Assembly: GCA_004376385.1 (NCBI GenBank)
Contig: SOJY01000008.1
Location: 1-6,115, forward strand
DNA length: 6,115 nt
Origin: Candidatus Bathyarchaeum sp.
GTDB taxonomy: Archaea > Thermoproteota > Bathyarchaeia > Bathyarchaeales > Bathyarchaeaceae
Direction of reading: 5' to 3'
The notes beneath the pieces are model-generated. The model had not been told where the DNA came from, did no database searches, and saw nothing but the letters and a program-made list of their open reading frames with translations. This document shows positions 5,220 through 6,115 of this stretch, piece by piece. Positions within the stretch are counted from its first letter, which is position 1. Each line of letters opens with the position of its first letter. The position numbers and the translations under genes are program-made.

Positions 5220-6115
5220 ATGCAAGTAACTTTTGTGAACCCACCTTACCCAGCAGGGTCTCATCGACACCCACCGTTCATCCCTTTGGGCATCGGATAC
5301 CTTGCCGCCGTCCTAGAAAAAAACGGATACGATGTCAACGTCATCGACTGTCAAGCCCTCAAACTCACATTAAGCGAGGTGGAAAACGAACTTCGTAAAC
5401 GTCAACCCGATGTTGTTGGATTAACCTCCACTACTCTTACTTACAAATCTGCCCTCAAAATAATTAAAGTAGCTAAGAAAGCTTTGCCAAATTGTTTAAC
5501 CGTTCTTGGAGGCTCTCATGTCACATTCTGGGATGATAACGCTTTGCAGGAATGCCCACAATTAGACGTTGTTGTAAGAAAAGAGGGAGAAAATACGTTG
5601 CTGGAGCTGGTGCAACGTCTAGAAGAAGGCAAAAGTTTTCATGATGTGGTGGGAACGACCTGCAGAAAAGACGGAAAAATCGTAAAAAACCCAGACAGAC
5701 CTTACATAGAAAACCTTGACGAACTCCCGTATCCAGCCGTTCATCTGTTCCCTCTTGAACAATTCAATAAATACGGAAATATTATTTTTCCAGTTATGAC
5801 AAGCCGAGGCTGTGTCTTCTGGTGTGACTTCTGCACAGCCGTAAGGATGTTTGGGAAAAAATACCGAATGCGAAGCCCAAAAAAAGTTGTAGATGAACTT
5901 GAGTACCTCTATAAAAAATACGGTGAAAAGCAATACACCTTCTATGATGACGCATTCACTGTGAACCAAGCAAGAACCGAAGAGATATGTAACGAAATCC
6001 TGAGGCGAGGCTTAAAGATAAAGTGGGATTGTGAAACCCGCGTGGATATGGTTTCAAAAAATTTGCTACTCAAAATGAGAGAAGCCGGATGCATTGCCGT
6101 ATGGTTCGGTGTCGA
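5220..6115 (+). CDS. B12-binding-domain radical SAM protein (partial, runs off the window)
   Basis: The frame is open from the ATG at 5220 to the window end, giving 298 residues of the N-terminal part. The start MQVTFVNPPYPAG matches the usual opening of cobalamin-binding-domain radical SAM enzymes. The B12-binding Rossmann domain covers about 1-150, with PFIPLGIGYLAAVLEKNGYDV (19-39), DVVGLTSTT (64-72), LGGSHVTF (96-103) and VVRKEGENTLLEL (118-130). After a linker with ENLDELPYPA (164-173) comes the radical SAM domain: SRGCVFWCDFC (195-205; Cys198, Cys202, Cys205 bind the 4Fe-4S cluster), then FYDDAFTVN (241-249), and the strand near CIAVWFGV where the window ends. The superfamily includes BchE-type cyclases, methyltransferases at unactivated carbon or phosphorus, and lipid or cofactor modifiers, so the substrate is open. 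A full protein is typically about 450-600 residues. GAGG at 5203-5206 is 13 bases from the ATG, rather far. The gene may be monocistronic after the remnant. Confidence 0.9.
   Translation, partial: MQVTFVNPPYPAGSHRHPPFIPLGIGYLAAVLEKNGYDVNVIDCQALKLTLSEVENELRKRQPDVVGLTSTTLTYKSALKIIKVAKKALPNCLTVLGGSHVTFWDDNALQECPQLDVVVRKEGENTLLELVQRLEEGKSFHDVVGTTCRKDGKIVKNPDRPYIENLDELPYPAVHLFPLEQFNKYGNIIFPVMTSRGCVFWCDFCTAVRMFGKKYRMRSPKKVVDELEYLYKKYGEKQYTFYDDAFTVNQARTEEICNEILRRGLKIKWDCETRVDMVSKNLLLKMREAGCIAVWFGV

Noticed and set aside
5619..5969. Minus-strand open frame of 116 codons
   Set aside because: It is wholly antisense to the B12-binding radical SAM gene, whose motifs are clear in the plus frame.

Overview
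The window looks archaeal. TATA-like boxes (TTTATATT-type) lie at plausible distances upstream of the best start codons, ribosome-binding sites are short G/A-rich runs, and no convincing bacterial -35/-10 pairs were seen. The protein types (CbiA/CfbB-like amidase, B12-binding radical SAM enzyme, secreted beta-helix protein) and moderate, AT-leaning base composition would suit a TACK-type archaeon such as Bathyarchaeia or an anaerobic euryarchaeon. That placement is inference, because no rRNA or marker gene is present.

Layout. Bases 1-83 hold the C-terminal tail of an unidentified plus-strand gene. It converges on a minus-strand group covering 96-3638, which in transcription order is a CbiA/CobB/CfbB-like a,c-diamide synthase homologue (3638-2229), a small class I SAM methyltransferase with a hydrophobic C-terminal helix (2153-1584), and a HemN/HemW-like radical SAM protein (1385-96). 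A gene-poor AT-rich gap (3639-4016) follows. Next is a minus-strand membrane methyltransferase of the isoprenylcysteine carboxyl methyltransferase (ICMT)/PEMT type (4724-4017). It is divergent from a decayed, frameshifted beta-helix (NosD-like) secreted-protein remnant (4861-5204). Between these two lie two copies of a 22-bp palindrome, TTAGTCAA-N6-TTGACTAA, each next to a similar TATA-like stretch. A plus-strand B12-binding-domain radical SAM enzyme starts at 5220 and runs off the window end.

How the genes may work together. The three minus-strand genes at 96-3638 combine a corrinoid/tetrapyrrole amidase fold, a methyltransferase and a HemN-like radical SAM fold, so a tetrapyrrole-modifying role is possible but unproven. 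The main anomaly is the CbiA-like protein. Its ATP-binding half looks intact, but both residues needed for glutamine hydrolysis in the GATase half are replaced (Cys to His342, His to Arg405). This suggests an ammonia-dependent or repurposed enzyme. The second point of interest is the paired operator between 4777 and 4832. The remaining genes are recognisable members of broad families with unknown substrates.
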